64,000 nt of DNA from Micromonospora sp. R77 (GTDB taxonomy: Bacteria > Actinomycetota > Actinomycetes > Mycobacteriales > Micromonosporaceae), in assembly GCF_022747945.1 (NCBI RefSeq), contig NZ_JALDST010000001.1, positions 2,356,001 to 2,420,000 of the forward strand, read 5' to 3'. The notes under the pieces are model-generated. The model was not told where the DNA came from. It worked only from the letters and a program-made list of their open reading frames with translations, and made no database searches. Below, one piece after another: positions 21,676 to 30,605 of the stretch (its first letter is position 1; each line of letters starts with the position of its first letter). Made by a program: the position numbers and the translations under genes.

Positions 21676-22618
21676 GTGAGCGTGCAGCCTGGCTGGTACG
21701 TCGACCCCGCCGACCCGGAGACCCGACGGTACTGGGACGGCGAGGGGTGGATCGGTGCGCCGATCCCGGTCGACGCCACCCCGCCCGAGGGCCCGCCGCC
21801 GGCCGAACCGGCCCCGGTCCCCCGTCGGCTCCCACCTCCGCCCCGACCGGTGCCGGCCCGGCGCCGCACCCCGGCCACCCGACGGGACAGCCCGGCCCCG
21901 GCCACCCGACCGGCCCGGCCCACCCGACGGGTCCCGGCCCGGCTCAGGGGCATCCGCGGGGCCGCCGCCCGGCTGGCCCTACCCGGGCTGGCCGGGGCGA
22001 CCGCCCGAGCCGCGCCCGCACGGGCTGCCGCTCGCCTCGTACGGGGCCCGGCTGGTCGCCCGCCTGATCGACTTCGGCGCGGTGTTCCTGCTCAACGCCC
22101 TGGTCAACGGCTGGTTCGTCTGGCGGTACGTCGAGGAGATCTCCCCCTACCTGCGCGAGTCGGTCCGCCGGTCGATGGCCGGCAACACCTCCACCGAGGG
22201 GCTGCCGCAGCCGGGTGAGCAGGCCGCCGGCCTCCAGATCGTCATCCTGCTGATCGCCACCGCGCTCTGGTTCGCGTACGAGGTGCCGTCGATGGCGGCC
22301 CGGGGGCAGACCTTCGGCAAGCGGGTGATGCGGGTCCGCGCGGTGCCGATCGAGGCCGACCAGCCGCTCGGCTTCGGCCGGGCGACCCGCCGCTGGAGCA
22401 CCATGGGCCTGCCCACCCTGCTCTGGTACTGCTGCGGCTTCGGCCTGCTGCTCCAGTTCGTCGACGCCGTCTCCGCGCTCTTCGACCATCCGCTCCGCCA
22501 GGCGCTGCACGACAAGCGCGCCCAGACCGTGGTGGTGCAGGTGCCGCGCTCCGCCGGCCCCGCCACCACCCGTACCGCCCCGCACGATCGTGCCGACCCC
22601 CCGGGAGACACCCCATGA
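21676..22618 (+). pseudogene. DUF2510-RDD membrane protein with two apparent frameshifts
   Basis: The N-terminus is a DUF2510 motif in one frame (PGWYVDPADPETRRYWDG). A Pro/Gly-rich linker (TGAGPAPHPGHPTGQPGPGH) follows in a second frame, and the RDD domain ([46 protein letters not shown]) in a third. Shifts fall near a C5 run (21819-21823) and a G4 run (21947-21950); adding one base at each gives a 314-codon frame. The GTG 21676 start precedes DUF2510 directly. The stop overlaps the aminotransferase ATG by four bases, implying coupling. Sequence error seems more likely than decay. An RDD-only frame from 21755 lacks a sensible N-terminus. Confidence 0.7.
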
Positions 22619-23718
22619 CCGACGCCGGACGTCAGCAGCCGCCGCTGCGGCTGACCCGCGCCGACCTCGACGCGCTGCCCAACTACGTACCCGGCCGCAG
22701 CCCGGCCGACCTGGCCCGCGAGCTGGGCCTGCCCGAGGCGATCAAGCTGGCCAGCAACGAGGTGCCCTACGGCCCGCTGCCGGGCGTGGTGGAGGCGGTC
22801 GCCGAGGCGGTCGCCGGCTCGCACCGCTATCCGGACATGGGCGTGGTGGCGCTGCGCCAGGCCCTCGCCGACCGGTACGGCGTGGACGTCGACCAGGTCG
22901 CCACGGGCTGCGGCTCGGTGGCGCTGGCCGAGCACCTGGTCCGCTCCACCTGCCTCCCCGGCGACGAGGTGCTCTACTCGTGGCGGTCGTTCGAGGCGTA
23001 CCCGATCATCGCGGCGACCAGCGGCGCGACCAGCGTGCGGGTGCCCAACGACGCCGGGCACGGCCACGACCTGGCCTCGATGGCCGCGGCGGTGACCGAC
23101 CGGACCCGGATGATCCTGGTCTGCAACCCGAACAACCCCACCGGCACCTCGGTACGCAGGGCGGAGCTGGACCGCTTCCTCGACGCGGTGCCGGACGACG
23201 TGCTGGTCGTCATCGACGAGGCCTACCGGGAGTTCGTCACCGACCCGGAGGTGCCGGACGGCCTGACCTACCTGGACCGGCCCAACGTGGTGGTGCTGCG
23301 CACCCTGTCCAAGGCGTGGGGGCTGGCCGGCCTGCGGATCGGCTTTCTGGTCGCCGCGCCGGCCGTGGCCGCCGCCGTGCGCAAGGTTGTCACGCCCTTC
23401 TCCACCAGCATGGCCGCCCAGGCCGGGGCGCTGGCGGCGCTGGCCCAGGCCGACGAGGTCCAGCGGCGCTGCGCGCTGGTCGTCGCCGAGCGGGACCGGG
23501 TCACCGAGGCGCTGCGCAAGCTACTCCCGGACGTGCCGTCCAGCCAGGCGAACTTCGTCTGGCTGCCGCTGGGCGACCGGGCCGTGGAGTTCGGCAAGGC
23601 GTGCGAGGCGCGCGGCGTCATCGTCCGGCCGTTCGCCGGCGACGGGGTCCGGGTCACCATCGGCACCCCGGTCGAGAACGACGCCTTCCTGGCCGCCGCC
23701 GAGGCGGCGCTGGCCTGA
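22615..23718 (+). CDS. Histidinol-phosphate/aromatic amino acid aminotransferase
   Basis: A 367-residue class I/II PLP aminotransferase of the HisC family. Visible residues are SNEVPYGP near 48-54, CNPNNPTGT with the cofactor Asn, [10 protein letters not shown] with the PLP Asp, and the Schiff-base lysine Lys233 in [15 protein letters not shown]. HisC relatives outside his operons often act on phenylalanine or tyrosine. No other his gene is nearby and hppD lies three genes upstream, so transamination of tyrosine to 4-hydroxyphenylpyruvate is a good hypothesis. The ATG overlaps the stop of the RDD frame. A hairpin follows the stop. Confidence 0.85.
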   Translation: MTDAGRQQPPLRLTRADLDALPNYVPGRSPADLARELGLPEAIKLASNEVPYGPLPGVVEAVAEAVAGSHRYPDMGVVALRQALADRYGVDVDQVATGCGSVALAEHLVRSTCLPGDEVLYSWRSFEAYPIIAATSGATSVRVPNDAGHGHDLASMAAAVTDRTRMILVCNPNNPTGTSVRRAELDRFLDAVPDDVLVVIDEAYREFVTDPEVPDGLTYLDRPNVVVLRTLSKAWGLAGLRIGFLVAAPAVAAAVRKVVTPFSTSMAAQAGALAALAQADEVQRRCALVVAERDRVTEALRKLLPDVPSSQANFVWLPLGDRAVEFGKACEARGVIVRPFAGDGVRVTIGTPVENDAFLAAAEAALA

Positions 23719-23726
23719 CCCGTGGT

Positions 23727-23758
23727 GGTGCCGGTCCGCCGTCGAGGCGACCGGCACC
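23727..23758 (+). terminator. Hairpin downstream of the aminotransferase gene
   Basis: GGTGCCGGTC (23727-23736) pairs with GACCGGCACC (23749-23758), and inner bases extend the stem. It lies just after the stop at 23718 and before a convergent gene. There is no U tract. Confidence 0.55.
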
Positions 23759-23817
23759 GCCCGCTCAGCCGGTCGACAGGGCCGGTCGGAAACGGTCGCG
23801 GCACCGTCGTGCCCGGC

Positions 23818-25071
23818 TCAGGTCAGGGCCAGCGTCACCGGCTCGGCCGTCAGGAACCAGCCCTGGTCGTCGTCACCCGGCCCGGCCTGCTCGCGCAACC
23901 GCTCGACGGCGACGTAACCACCGGACGCGTACGCCAGTCCCGGTTTCCAGCCGATCCCGTCCCGGCCCACGGCGAGCACGAAACGGGACCGCTGCGCTCC
24001 GGTCACCGGGTCCAGGGTGATCAGTTCCCGGGCGTCGGTCAGCACGTACACCCGGCCCGGCTCGGTCGCGAGGACCCGCACCGGGCCCAGGTCGCCGCGC
24101 CGCCACCGCTGGATGCCGGTACGCGCCTCCCGGCCGCCGAGCACCCCGCCGGTCACCCCCACGGCCAGCTCACCGGCGAGGGTCACCTCCGGCGCGTCCA
24201 GTGCGGGAGCAGCGATCGGCTCCCCCGCCCCGACCAGCCACCCACGGCCGGCCGGGTCACCCGGCCCGGCGGTACGCAACCCCCGGCACCGTGACCGGGG
24301 GGTCAGGCAGCCGAGCGGCGTCACCGTCAGCTCCGGACCGGCGTCCGGGGGCCGCCAGCGGGTCCGCACCGCGCCGGTGACCGCGTCGCGGAACTCGACC
24401 ACCGCCGGCCCCGCGCCCGCGTCGACCGACACGACCCGGTCGGCGGCCGTGGTGCCCAGGTCGGTGCGGCACGCGCCGTCCCCGTCCACCCGCCAGAGCT
24501 CCCGCCCGTCGGCCATCGCGTAGCCGCGCAGCCGCCCCTGCCCCGAGACCACCAGCACGGCACGGCCGTCCGGGCCGGACGCGACGGAGATGCCCTGCGG
24601 GTCCCAGACCACCGCCGCGCCGGTGCGCCGGGCGACGAAACCCGCACCGGGTCGCGGCCCGTCGGCCCGCCACGCCACCTTCCCGGTACGCGCGTCCAAC
24701 GCGACGAGCTTCCCGTCCGACCAGCGGCTCAGCACCGTGGTGTCCACCGCCAGCACCCCGTTGAGCTGGGCCGGCCAGCGCCGGTACGACCAGAACGGGG
24801 TGACCCGGTGCTTCCTGTCGACCGGCTGGTCGGCGTACACCTGGCGGGTGGCGGCGTAGACGCGCAGCCGGCCGTCCACGATCAGCGGCGCGACCGGCAG
24901 CCGGCCGATCACCCCGACCGGCGGGCTCGCCGCCGGCGGGTACGCGGTCCGGGCCGGCGTGTCGACCTCGGCGGGGGCGAGCACCCGGTAGGCGATGGCG
25001 GCGACCACCACGACGGTGAGCACCGCCGCGACCGCCACTGCGCCCCGTCGCCGTCCCGAGGTCATCCCCAT
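23818..25071 (-). CDS. Second membrane-anchored PQQ-like beta-propeller protein
   Basis: A 417-residue protein. A short basic start precedes a single hydrophobic helix (AVAVAAVLTVVVVAAIAY), so it is likely anchored with the propeller outside. Blade motifs recur: LVALDARTGKVAWRADG, GYAMADGRELWRVDG, GREARTGIQRWRRG and ITLDPVTGAQRSRF. There is one cysteine pair in the GCLTPRSRC region. Start ATG 25071 has GGAGGT five bases upstream. It resembles the propeller protein at 17.5-18.9 kb in layout, though the two are not close copies. Converges with the aminotransferase gene. Role unknown. Confidence 0.75.
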   Translation of the reverse strand: MGMTSGRRRGAVAVAAVLTVVVVAAIAYRVLAPAEVDTPARTAYPPAASPPVGVIGRLPVAPLIVDGRLRVYAATRQVYADQPVDRKHRVTPFWSYRRWPAQLNGVLAVDTTVLSRWSDGKLVALDARTGKVAWRADGPRPGAGFVARRTGAAVVWDPQGISVASGPDGRAVLVVSGQGRLRGYAMADGRELWRVDGDGACRTDLGTTAADRVVSVDAGAGPAVVEFRDAVTGAVRTRWRPPDAGPELTVTPLGCLTPRSRCRGLRTAGPGDPAGRGWLVGAGEPIAAPALDAPEVTLAGELAVGVTGGVLGGREARTGIQRWRRGDLGPVRVLATEPGRVYVLTDARELITLDPVTGAQRSRFVLAVGRDGIGWKPGLAYASGGYVAVERLREQAGPGDDDQGWFLTAEPVTLALT

Positions 25072-25148
25072 GCCCCACCTCCGCCCGGCACCCTACCGAC
25101 CGGCGACTCCGGTCCACCGCGCGGCGCGGGCTGTCGGGTCGGAGCCGG

Positions 25149-25631
25149 TCAGGCGGCCTCGGCGGAGTCGGCGGGGCTGACCGCGCGGGCCAGGTCGGCC
25201 AGGTCGCGCCGGAGGGCGCCCTCCACCGCGCGGGCGGCGAGCCCACCGAGGATGAGCGCCAGCACCCGACCGTACGGGCCGGTGGGCAGGGCCTCCTGCT
25301 CGACGGTGACGGCCGTGCAGCCGCGCCGCCGGCGCTCGACGGTCCGCAGTGACCAGGTGATCCGGTAGTCCACGCCGGCACCGGGCGAGCTGAGCACCAG
25401 CCGGGTCGGGGCGACCGCCTCGACCACCACGAACTCCTCCGGCTGTTCCCCGCCGTCCGGGCGGAGCCGGGTCTCCCGCCAGGCCGTGCCGGGGCCGAAC
25501 CCGTCCCTGGTGAGCACGTCGACCGCGCGTACGGCCGACAGCCAGCGGCCCCGGGCGGCGGGCTCGGTGAGCAGCCGCCAGACGTCGACGGCCTGGGCCT
25601 CGATGAACTCGGTAACCGTCACCGTCGACAT
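25149..25631 (-). CDS. SRPBCC family (polyketide cyclase/START-like) protein
   Basis: A 160-residue protein with the helix-grip pattern: VTEFIEAQAVDVWRLLTEP at the start (family VxAxPExVWxxLxD), RWLSAVRAVDVL, a GPGTAWRET strand, and a long C-terminal helix LALILGGLAARAVEGALRRDLADLA. Members bind hydrophobic ligands or act in stress responses; nothing specific can be said here. Start ATG 25631 follows GGGAGG; the open frame continues upstream without a site. Confidence 0.82.
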   Translation of the reverse strand: MSTVTVTEFIEAQAVDVWRLLTEPAARGRWLSAVRAVDVLTRDGFGPGTAWRETRLRPDGGEQPEEFVVVEAVAPTRLVLSSPGAGVDYRITWSLRTVERRRRGCTAVTVEQEALPTGPYGRVLALILGGLAARAVEGALRRDLADLARAVSPADSAEAA

Positions 25632-25743
25632 GGCACCTCCCGTGCCGTCCACGGTACGGCGGGTGACGGGCCGGCGGGGAGCCCACGGTGACATTTCCGC
25701 CGCCGGTGCCCCGATCGGGGCACCGGGATCGCGTGGAACCGGG

Positions 25744-25953
25744 TCAGCCGCCGAAGCGGCCGGTGCGGATCGCGTCGACGAACGCCGTCCAGCCCGGCGG
25801 GCTGACCGCGAGCGCCGGTCCCTGCGGGTCCTTCGAGTCGCGTACGCCGACCACGCCGTGGACGGCGACCACGTTGGCCGCCACCTCCACGCAGAGACCC
25901 TGGTCGTTGGAGCGGCTGCTGGTACGCCAGATCGCTCCGGTGAGATCGGTCAT
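25744..25953 (-). CDS. DUF397 domain protein
   Basis: A 69-residue protein made of one DUF397 domain: WRTSSRSNDQGLCVEVA, then VGVRDSKDPQGPALAVSPPGWTAFVDAIRTG. Such proteins usually sit beside an XRE/DUF5753 helix-turn-helix regulator and help control development in actinomycetes; no such partner is in this window. Start ATG 25953 has GGAGG eight bases upstream. Confidence 0.9.
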   Translation of the reverse strand: MTDLTGAIWRTSSRSNDQGLCVEVAANVVAVHGVVGVRDSKDPQGPALAVSPPGWTAFVDAIRTGRFGG

Positions 25954-26046
25954 CCTCGTTGCCTCCTGTCCGTGTGCGCGCGCCACGGGCCGGCCCCGGG
26001 AGGCGCGGCGTGGCGGCGGAATCCGCGACGATCAACGCGGAAAGCG

Positions 26047-26083
26047 CCGTCCCCGGTCGCACAGCGGGTGCGACCGGGGACGG
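26047..26083 (-). terminator. Terminator downstream of fahA
   Basis: A perfect 16-bp stem (26047-26062 with 26068-26083) and a five-base loop AGCGG, placed just after the fahA stop at 26128 on the minus strand. Confidence 0.8.
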
Positions 26084-26127
26084 GTTGACGGACGGGCCGG
26101 CTCAGCGGGCTGCCGGACGGGCCCGGC

Positions 26128-27327
26128 TCAGCGGGCGGGGAGGATGGTGCCGGTGACCTCGCCGAGGGCGATCGTGGTGCCGTCCGGGCCGGGTGCGGTG
26201 GCCGTGACGGTCACCGTGTCGCCGTCCTCCAGGAAGGTGCGGGTCCCGCCGTCGGCGAACTTCACCGGCTCGGTGCCGCCCCAGGTGAGCTCCAGGAACG
26301 AGCCGACCTGGTCGCGCTCCGGGCCGGAGACGGTGCCGGAGGCGTAGAGGTCGCCGGTGCGCAGCGAGGCGCCGTTGACGCTGAGGTGGGCGAGCTGCTG
26401 GGCGGGCGTCCAGTACATGGTCGCGAAGGGCGGCTCGCTGACCCGCTCGCCGTTCCACTCGACGGCCAGGGCGAGGTCGAGGCCCAGGTGCGGGGTGTCG
26501 TGCAGGTAGTTCTGCACCGGCGGATCCTGGTCGGGCGCGGGCACGAACGCGTCGGCCAGCGCGTCGAGCGGGGTCACCCAGGCCGACACCGAGGTGGCGA
26601 AGGACTTGCCCAGGAACGGGCCGAGCGGCTGATATTCCCAGGCCTGGATGTCCCGGGCCGACCAGTCGTTGACCAGCACCACGCCGAAGACGTGGTCGGC
26701 GAAGTCGCCCACCGCCACCCGGTCGCCGAGCGCACTCGGCACGCCGACGACGAAGCCGACCTCGGCCTCGATGTCGAGGCGTACGGAGGCGCCGGTGGTC
26801 GGGCCCTGGGGGGTGGCCCGCTGCCCGCACGGGCGGACGACCGGGGTGCCGGAGACCACCACCGTGCCGGCCCGGCCGTGGTAGCCGATCGGCACGTGCT
26901 TCCAGTTCGGCAGCAGCGCCGGCTGACCGGGGCGGAAGATCTGCCCGACGTTCGACGCGTGGTGCTCCGAGGAATAGAAATCGACGTAGTCGGCGACCTC
27001 GAAGGGCAGCAGCAGCTCCACCTGACGCAGCGGCACCAGCAGCGACTCGACCGTCGAGCGGTGGGTCTCGTCGGTGAGCAGCTCGACGACCCGCTGCCGG
27101 ACCGAGGTCCACTGCGGGCGACCGAGCGCCATGAAGTCGTTCAGCGTGGGCCGGCCGAGCGCGCCGCCGGCCAGCACCAGACCGGCCGCCTCCGCGCCGG
27201 CCAGGTCGAGGACGAAGTCCCCGATGCGTACGCCGATGCGCGGCTCACGGTCGCCGTGCCGGAACACCCCGTACGGCAGGTTGGTCACCCCGTACCCGGA
27301 CCCGTCGGCACCAGACACCCAGCTCAT
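26128..27327 (-). CDS. fahA: Fumarylacetoacetase
   Basis: A 399-residue metal-dependent C-C hydrolase that splits fumarylacetoacetate into fumarate and acetoacetate, the last step of tyrosine breakdown. Active-site segments are present: VDFYSSEHHASNVG, IGYHGRAGTVV, DIEAEVGFVVG with two metal-binding Glu residues, and LVNDWSARDIQAWEYQPLG followed by FLGKSFATSVSAWV. Length matches the family. The ATG overlaps the stop of the preceding unknown gene by four bases (ATGA), showing translational coupling. The released fumarate would feed either of the two fumarases in this window. Confidence 0.95.
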   Translation of the reverse strand: MSWVSGADGSGYGVTNLPYGVFRHGDREPRIGVRIGDFVLDLAGAEAAGLVLAGGALGRPTLNDFMALGRPQWTSVRQRVVELLTDETHRSTVESLLVPLRQVELLLPFEVADYVDFYSSEHHASNVGQIFRPGQPALLPNWKHVPIGYHGRAGTVVVSGTPVVRPCGQRATPQGPTTGASVRLDIEAEVGFVVGVPSALGDRVAVGDFADHVFGVVLVNDWSARDIQAWEYQPLGPFLGKSFATSVSAWVTPLDALADAFVPAPDQDPPVQNYLHDTPHLGLDLALAVEWNGERVSEPPFATMYWTPAQQLAHLSVNGASLRTGDLYASGTVSGPERDQVGSFLELTWGGTEPVKFADGGTRTFLEDGDTVTVTATAPGPDGTTIALGEVTGTILPAR

Positions 27328-28190
27328 TTCTCGAAACCCCCGTTCACCAGCCCCAGCCGGATCAGATCGGTCAGTGGTTCGGTCATGCTGCACGAGCCGT
27401 ACCCGATCCACAGCGGACGCGCCGCGTCGCGGTCGGCCCGGACCTGCTCGACGGGCCGCACCGGGTCGGTGGCGGCGAGCAGTTCGGCCACGGTGTCCAC
27501 CTCGGCGCCCTGCCGGGCGGCGAGGGTCGCGGCGAGCACGTTGACGAAGCCGTGGTGGGTGAAGCCGGTCTCCGGGTCCCGGTGGCGGATCGCGTGGTGC
27601 AGCCCGGCGGTCAGTTTGAACGGCAGTTCCCGGTCCCGGCAGGCGCAGATCACCGCGGCCAGCTCGACCGGGGTCGGGAAGAGTTCGGCGGCCAGCCCGC
27701 CGGTGCGGAACTTCGCGGCGACGGGCAGCCCGGCGGCGCGCGCCTCGGCGAGGGTGTCGAGCGCGCCCAGCAGCCCGAAGGTCAGCGGGATCTCGGCGTA
27801 GACCGGGGTGCCACCGAGCTTTTCGGTGAGCTTGATCAGCTCGACCAGCCCGGGCTGCGGATCCTCGCCGCGCTTGGCGACCGGCGCCTCGACCTGCCGG
27901 GCGGTCACCCCGTCGGGCGGCAGGAAGGAGAGCGCGAAGGGCAGCTGGTCGATGCCGGTGTCGCCGATGAGCCCGATGACGAAGCCCTCGGCAGGGTTCA
28001 CCAGTGCGCCGAGTTCGCCGGCGGCGATCGCCGAGGCGGGCAGCAGCAGCGGACCGACCAGGTCGGTGTACCAGGCGGCGCGGTGGCGTCGGTGGGCGGC
28101 CACCGCGTCGGGCAGCGTCGCGCTGCCGGGCGGGAAGACGGCGGCGTCGTCGACGAGACCGGCGAAGAGGCGGGGCACCTGCGTTGACAC
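27324..28190 (-). CDS. Conserved protein coupled to fumarylacetoacetase, function unknown
   Basis: A 288-residue soluble protein with no signal peptide. Distinctive blocks are AGLVDDAAVFPPGSATL near the start, PVYAEIPLTF, AAKFRTGGLAAELFPTP, LPFKLTAGLHHAIRH and THHGFVNVLAA. Alternating strands and helices would suit a TIM-barrel-like fold. I know no experimentally described member. It overlaps fahA by four bases and is the first gene of the minus-strand half of a divergent homogentisate locus. It could supply the missing maleylacetoacetate isomerase step or another pathway function. The GTG start at 28190 lacks a clear ribosome site, so a leaderless transcript is possible. Confidence 0.6.
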   Translation of the reverse strand: MSTQVPRLFAGLVDDAAVFPPGSATLPDAVAAHRRHRAAWYTDLVGPLLLPASAIAAGELGALVNPAEGFVIGLIGDTGIDQLPFALSFLPPDGVTARQVEAPVAKRGEDPQPGLVELIKLTEKLGGTPVYAEIPLTFGLLGALDTLAEARAAGLPVAAKFRTGGLAAELFPTPVELAAVICACRDRELPFKLTAGLHHAIRHRDPETGFTHHGFVNVLAATLAARQGAEVDTVAELLAATDPVRPVEQVRADRDAARPLWIGYGSCSMTEPLTDLIRLGLVNGGFEK

Positions 28191-28230
28191 GAGACAAGAA
28201 TTTACGGGACGCTACAAGGAACGGACAACA

Positions 28231-28249
28231 GCGTCCGATTATCGGACGC
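28231..28249. promoter_or_regulatory. 19-base palindrome in the homogentisate divergent promoter
   Basis: GCGTCCGA (28231-28238), TTA, TCGGACGC (28242-28249) is perfect. It lies 41 bases before the minus-strand start and 34 bases before hmgA. A partial half-site (GGGACGC, 28206-28212) is nearby. It is probably the operator controlling both directions. Confidence 0.6.
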
Positions 28250-28283
28250 CACCGGCCGGTGAACGGGACATAACGGAGGCGAA

Positions 28284-29450
28284 ATGCCCTACTACCGCAG
28301 CGTCGGCGAGGTGCCCCGCAAGCGCCACACCCAGTTCCGCCAGCCCGACGGCAGCCTCTACGCCGAGGAGTTGGTCGGACAGGAGGGCTTCTCCTCCGAC
28401 TCGTCCCTGCTCTACCACCGGTACGCGCCGACCGCGATCGTCGCCGCCGAGGAGTTCACCCCGCCCGCCGTCACCCGCGTGCCGAACCTGCCGCTCAAGC
28501 CGCGCCACCTGCGTACCCACAAGCTCGACGGCACGGGCGCGGACCCGGTGCTCGGCCGGCAGTACCTGCTCGCCAACGACGACGTCCGGATCGCGTACGT
28601 GCTGGCCGACCGGCCGTCCCCGCTCTTCCGCGACGCCACCGGCGACCACTGCCTCTATCTGGAGTCCGGCACGCTGCGGGTCGAGTCCCCGTTCGGTGTG
28701 CTCGACGCGGTGGCCGGCGACTACGTCGTCATCCCCACCTCGACCATCCACCGGCTGGTGCCCACCGGCGACGAGCCGGTCCGGCTGCTCGCCGTCGAGG
28801 CCACCGGTCACATCGGCCCGCCCAAGCGCTACCTCTCGGTACGCGGCCAGTTCCTGGAGCACTCGCCGTACTGCGAGCGGGACGTCCGGGGACCGGACGC
28901 GCCGCTGCAGGTCGACGGGGAGGACGTCGAGGTGCTGGTGAAGCACCGGCGCGGTTGGACCCGCTACACCTACGCCCACCACCCGTTCGACGTGGTCGGC
29001 TGGGACGGGCACCTCTACCCGTGGGCGTTCTCCATCCACGACTTCGAGCCGATCACCGGCCGGATCCACCAGCCGCCGCCCGTGCACCAGACCTTCCAGG
29101 GCCCGAACTTCGTGATCTGCTCCTTCGTGCCCCGCAAGGTGGACTACCACCCCGACGCCATCCCGGTGCCGTACAACCACCACAACGTCGACTCCGACGA
29201 GATGCTCTTCTACACCGGGGGCAACTACGAGGCCCGGCGCGGCTCCGGCATCGAGCAGGGGTCGATCTCGCTGCACCCGTCCGGCTTCACCCACGGGCCG
29301 CAGCCCGGTGCCGCCGAGCGCTCGATCGGCGTGGACTTCTTCGACGAGCTGGCCGTCATGGTCGACACCTTCCGCCCGCTGGACCTCTGCGACGCCGGCA
29401 CCGCCTGCGAGGACGACGGCTACGCCTGGACCTGGGCGCGAAAGGGCTGA
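28284..29450 (+). CDS. hmgA: Homogentisate 1,2-dioxygenase
   Basis: A 388-residue cupin-type Fe(II) dioxygenase that opens the ring of homogentisate to maleylacetoacetate. The iron-ligand region is visible: His299/300 and Glu306 in YNHHNVDSDEMLFYTGG, and His337 in HPSGFTHGPQPG. It is shorter than the human enzyme (445) but in the bacterial short range. Start ATG 28284 has a GGAGG site seven bases upstream. It is divergent from the unknown gene-fahA pair with a 93-base shared promoter holding a perfect palindrome. Confidence 0.95.
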   Translation: MPYYRSVGEVPRKRHTQFRQPDGSLYAEELVGQEGFSSDSSLLYHRYAPTAIVAAEEFTPPAVTRVPNLPLKPRHLRTHKLDGTGADPVLGRQYLLANDDVRIAYVLADRPSPLFRDATGDHCLYLESGTLRVESPFGVLDAVAGDYVVIPTSTIHRLVPTGDEPVRLLAVEATGHIGPPKRYLSVRGQFLEHSPYCERDVRGPDAPLQVDGEDVEVLVKHRRGWTRYTYAHHPFDVVGWDGHLYPWAFSIHDFEPITGRIHQPPPVHQTFQGPNFVICSFVPRKVDYHPDAIPVPYNHHNVDSDEMLFYTGGNYEARRGSGIEQGSISLHPSGFTHGPQPGAAERSIGVDFFDELAVMVDTFRPLDLCDAGTACEDDGYAWTWARKG

Positions 29451-29460
29451 CGTACGCCGA

Positions 29461-29491
29461 AGGGGCCGCGCCCGGCACGGACGCGGCCCCT
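29461..29491. terminator. Bidirectional terminator between hmgA and the alcohol dehydrogenase
   Basis: A 10-bp perfect stem (29461-29470 with 29482-29491) and an 11-base loop lie between two convergent stop codons. Confidence 0.75.
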
Positions 29492-29502
29492 CTCGGATCG
29501 GC

Positions 29503-30543
29503 TCAGAACGTCGAGGCGTCGATGACGAAGCGGTAGCGCACGTCGGAGGCGAGCACCCGCTCGTACGCCTCGTTGATCTTCTCGGCCGGGATGACCTCGA
29601 TCTCGGCGCCGATGCCGTGCTCGGCGCAGAAATCGAGCATCTCCTGCGTCTCGGCGATGCCGCCGATCATCGAGCCGGCGAAGGACCGGCGGGCCGGGAT
29701 CAGCGAGAACGCGTGCACCGACAGCGGGTCCTCGGGCGCGCCGACGTTGACCAGCGTCCCGTCCACCGCCAGCAGCCGCAGGTACGCGTCCAGGTCGATC
29801 TTGGCGCTGACGGTGTTGACGATCAGGTCGAACGAGCCCGCCAGCTTGGTGAACGTCTCCTCGTCGGAGGTGGCGTAGTAGTGGTCGGCGCCGAGGCGCA
29901 GCCCGTCCTCCTGCTTCTTCAGCGACTGCGACAGGACGGTGACCTCCGCCCCCATGGCGTGCGCCAGCTTGACCGCCATGTGGCCGAGGCCGCCCATGCC
30001 GATCACGGCCACCCGGCTGCCCGGCCCGGCGTTCCAGTGCCGCAGCGGGGAGTAGGTGGTGATGCCGGCGCAGAGCAGCGGCGCGGCGGCGTCCAGCTCG
30101 ATGCCGTCCGGGATGCGCAGCACGAAGTCCTCGGTGACCACGATGGCCTGCGCGTAGCCGCCCTGGGTCGGCTGCCCGTCGGCGTCGACGGCGCCGTACG
30201 TGCCGACGTTGCCCTTGAGGCAGTACTGCTCCAGGCCCTTGCGGCAGTTGTCGCACTCCCGGCAGGAGTCGACCATGCAGCCGACGCCGGCGCGGTCGCC
30301 GACGGCGAACTTCGTCACCTCCGACCCGACCTCGCGGACCACGCCGGCGATCTCGTGGCCGACCACGATCGGGTAGGTGGTGGGACCCCACTCGCTGCGC
30401 GCGGTGTGGATGTCGGAGTGGCAGATGCCGGAGAACTTGATGTCGATCAGGACGTCGCGCGGCCCGAGGTCGCGCCGTTCGATGGTCGTGGGGACGAGCG
30501 GTTCGGTCGCGGACTGTGCCGCGTAAGCGTTGACGGTAAGCAC
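29503..30543 (-). CDS. Zinc-dependent NAD(P) alcohol dehydrogenase
   Basis: A 346-residue medium-chain dehydrogenase of the cinnamyl-alcohol/YahK-like group. The catalytic zinc site has Cys in GICHSD and GHE; the structural zinc has four Cys in [15 protein letters not shown]. The nucleotide-binding turn is [13 protein letters not shown]. The C-terminal [16 protein letters not shown] is typical of the group, which reduces aldehydes. Start GTG 30543 follows a weak purine-rich site; the open frame upstream has no family sequence. It lies 62 bases downstream of the TPR gene on the same strand. Physiological substrate unknown. Confidence 0.9.
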   Translation of the reverse strand: MLTVNAYAAQSATEPLVPTTIERRDLGPRDVLIDIKFSGICHSDIHTARSEWGPTTYPIVVGHEIAGVVREVGSEVTKFAVGDRAGVGCMVDSCRECDNCRKGLEQYCLKGNVGTYGAVDADGQPTQGGYAQAIVVTEDFVLRIPDGIELDAAAPLLCAGITTYSPLRHWNAGPGSRVAVIGMGGLGHMAVKLAHAMGAEVTVLSQSLKKQEDGLRLGADHYYATSDEETFTKLAGSFDLIVNTVSAKIDLDAYLRLLAVDGTLVNVGAPEDPLSVHAFSLIPARRSFAGSMIGGIAETQEMLDFCAEHGIGAEIEVIPAEKINEAYERVLASDVRYRFVIDASTF

Positions 30544-30605
30544 GCTCTCGTCTTTACCCCGGGACCCGGCGTTCACCAACGTAGCGTCGGTCACGCCCCG
30601 GCCGG

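Noticed and set aside
21755..22618. RDD gene starting independently at 21755
   Set aside because: The first 60 residues are an unlikely Arg/Pro shadow, while an intact DUF2510 start lies just upstream in the expected frame after restoring two bases.
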